Origin: Thermomicrobiaceae bacterium
Lineage (GTDB): Bacteria; Chloroflexota; Chloroflexia; Thermomicrobiales; Thermomicrobiaceae
DNA length: 6,330 nt
Assembly (NCBI GenBank): GCA_007122555.1
Contig: SKTL01000314.1
Location: 1-6,330, forward strand
Direction: 5' to 3'
Below the pieces are notes generated by a model. The model did not search any database, had not been told where the DNA came from, and saw nothing but the letters and a program-made list of their open reading frames with translations. Of this stretch, positions 5,415-6,330 are shown one piece after another; the first letter of the stretch is position 1, and each line of letters opens with the position of its first letter. Made by a program: the position numbers and the translations under genes.

Positions 5415-6206
5415 TCAATTATCCTGGACCCCGGCGAGGACCTGCCTTGTCAGATAGCTGAGGGACGCTCCAGCAGACGCTTGGACGATGTGCTCGGCAT
5501 ACCGGTCAAGCGGAGTCTCTTCGTTGTTGATAATCGCCAAAGTCGCTCCGGTGCGGGCAGCCACCAGCGGAACGCGAGAAGCCGGATTGACCGTCAGCGA
5601 CGATCCGACCACCAGCACGAAGTCAGACTCCTCGGCGAGGTTCAGCGAGCGGCGCAAATCCTCTTCGATCAGCGGTTCGCCGAATGAGATCGTCGCTTCT
5701 TTGAGCATCCCCCCACAGCGCGGACAATCCGGAATCGTCGCCTGATCGTCAATCTCGCCCGAATCCGCAGGGAAGAGCGTCCGGCACTCCAGGCAGCGAA
5801 TCTGATGCGACGATCCGTGGAGCTCGATAATCCGGCCAGAATCAACTCCGGACTTCTGATGAAGTCCGTCGATGTTCTGGGTGATCACCAGATCCAGCGT
5901 ACCGGCGTCGATCAGCTGTTGAAGCGACTGATGTCCCACATTGGGGAGTTTGTCGACAAGCTCCGGGTAGCGTTCGCGCCGGCGTCGCCAGTATCGGGCG
6001 CGAATCTCGGGATCATTGAGAAATTCCCGGAAGCTGGTCGGCGCGGACCGTTTCCAGAGGCCGTCGGGGCTTCGGAAATCAGGAATTCCGGACTCCGTCG
6101 AGATCCCGGCCCCCGTAAAAGCGAGCGCTTGCCTGCTTGAGAGAATTGACTGCGCGATCCGGTCGAGTTCAAGGCGATGGTCGAGTTCCAGGGAAGCTTC
6201 CAGCAA
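5415..6206 (-). CDS. Sir2-family NAD-dependent protein deacylase (sirtuin)
   Basis: This complete 263-residue sirtuin removes acyl groups from protein lysines using NAD+, releasing nicotinamide and O-acyl-ADP-ribose in the cytoplasm. Visible motifs, in order: TGAGIST (31-37) and GIPDFR (40-45) of the NAD-binding site, TQNIDGLH (109-116), catalytic His130 in ELHGS, a zinc site from C138/C141 and C161/C164, ISFGE (173-177), GSSLTVNPAS (201-210) and IINN (225-228). Tyr72-x-x-Arg75 lies where SIRT5/CobB carry their acyl-specificity Tyr-x-x-Arg, but the surrounding RYWRR also resembles SIRT4-type enzymes, so acyl preference is open. The start is TTG at 6206. A stop codon directly precedes it in frame, and AGGAG lies 7 bases upstream, so no longer form exists. 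It is transcribed towards rpsD. Such enzymes often control acetyl-CoA synthetase; no such partner gene is in view. Confidence 0.95.
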   Translation of the reverse strand: MLEASLELDHRLELDRIAQSILSSRQALAFTGAGISTESGIPDFRSPDGLWKRSAPTSFREFLNDPEIRARYWRRRRERYPELVDKLPNVGHQSLQQLIDAGTLDLVITQNIDGLHQKSGVDSGRIIELHGSSHQIRCLECRTLFPADSGEIDDQATIPDCPRCGGMLKEATISFGEPLIEEDLRRSLNLAEESDFVLVVGSSLTVNPASRVPLVAARTGATLAIINNEETPLDRYAEHIVQASAGASLSYLTRQVLAGVQDN

Positions 6207-6213
6207 TCACCCA

Positions 6214-6218
6214 CTCCT
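6214..6218 (-). promoter_or_regulatory. Ribosome binding site supporting the TTG start of the sirtuin gene
   Basis: Read on the minus strand, AGGAG is followed by 7 bases and then TTG (6206-6204). The codon immediately before the TTG is TGA, so this is the most upstream possible start. Its spacing is ideal. Confidence 0.65.
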
Positions 6219-6262
6219 GTTATCGTGTATCATCAAGGCTAACAGACGTCATGTACGTGATG

Positions 6263-6292
6263 ATTCTATCCATACGTGAGAAACTGGTGTAA
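6263..6292 (-). promoter_or_regulatory. Weak candidate promoter of the sirtuin gene
   Basis: On the minus strand TAGAAT (6268-6263) matches 5 of 6 -10 consensus bases, about 57 bases before the start codon. The -35 region (TTACAC, 6292-6287, spacing 18) matches poorly. The upstream region also holds two TACGTGA copies on the plus strand (6254-6260, 6273-6279), which could be regulator sites. The call is tentative. Confidence 0.25.
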
Positions 6293-6330
6293 CCTGAGAT
6301 TGATGGTACGCGTCCTGCATTCAAGGGAGC

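Noticed and set aside
5238..5687. Plus-strand 149-codon frame running from rpsD into the sirtuin region
   Set aside because: It overlaps two secure genes and the rpsD terminator; no domain or ribosome binding site was seen.
6318..6330. Possible ribosome binding site (GGGAG) for a plus-strand gene beginning beyond the window
   Set aside because: No start codon or coding sequence is visible within the window, so it cannot be supported.

Overview
The window looks like a chromosomal segment of a GC-rich bacterium. The best guess is a Chloroflexota of the Thermomicrobia/Sphaerobacter type. That rests on general family knowledge: Tat-exported lipoprotein solute-binding proteins with very long Asp/Glu-rich linkers, and a stand-alone cysteine-free ribosomal protein S4. 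No taxonomic marker was searched, so the placement is tentative.

Layout, left to right: (1) 1-282 (+), the C-terminal end of a berberine-bridge-type FAD-linked oxidase whose start lies outside the window. (2) 283-516, an intergenic region with a good sigma70-type promoter. (3) 517-2298 (+), a family 5 (oligopeptide/dipeptide/nickel type) ABC-transporter substrate-binding lipoprotein. (4) 2299-2715, a 417-base gap with a hairpin-rich 3' region and terminator, one weak small-ORF candidate, and a second promoter related to the first. (5) 2716-4482 (+), a close paralogue of the first binding protein, followed by its own terminator. (6) 4483-4729, terminator, promoter and a structured leader. (7) 4730-5341 (+), rpsD (ribosomal protein S4), followed by a strong terminator. 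(8) 5415-6206 (-), a complete Sir2-family NAD-dependent protein deacylase that converges on rpsD and starts at TTG. (9) 6207-6330, the upstream region of the sirtuin gene.

The most distinctive element is the tandem pair of binding-protein genes. Each copy has its own promoter, a leader in which the -35 box lies exactly 146 bases before the ATG, the same Shine-Dalgarno spacing, and a terminator hairpin. This looks like a duplicated monocistronic transcription unit, not an operon with permease and ATPase genes, and no permease or ATPase gene is visible. Both promoters carry a 12-base-period direct repeat of a GTTGA-type element at the -35 region. Both proteins have a lipobox Cys45 followed by more than 50 residues that are about 70% Asp/Glu. 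The binding proteins presumably deliver a peptide-like or other small solute to a permease encoded elsewhere, or shared between them. rpsD and the sirtuin gene are housekeeping or regulatory genes with no evident functional link to the transporter genes.

No tRNA, rRNA, insertion sequence, CRISPR array or phage gene was recognised. I see no convincing evidence of a wholly new system. The items worth following up are the duplicated binding-protein unit and its regulation, the acidic linkers, and the rpsD leader.
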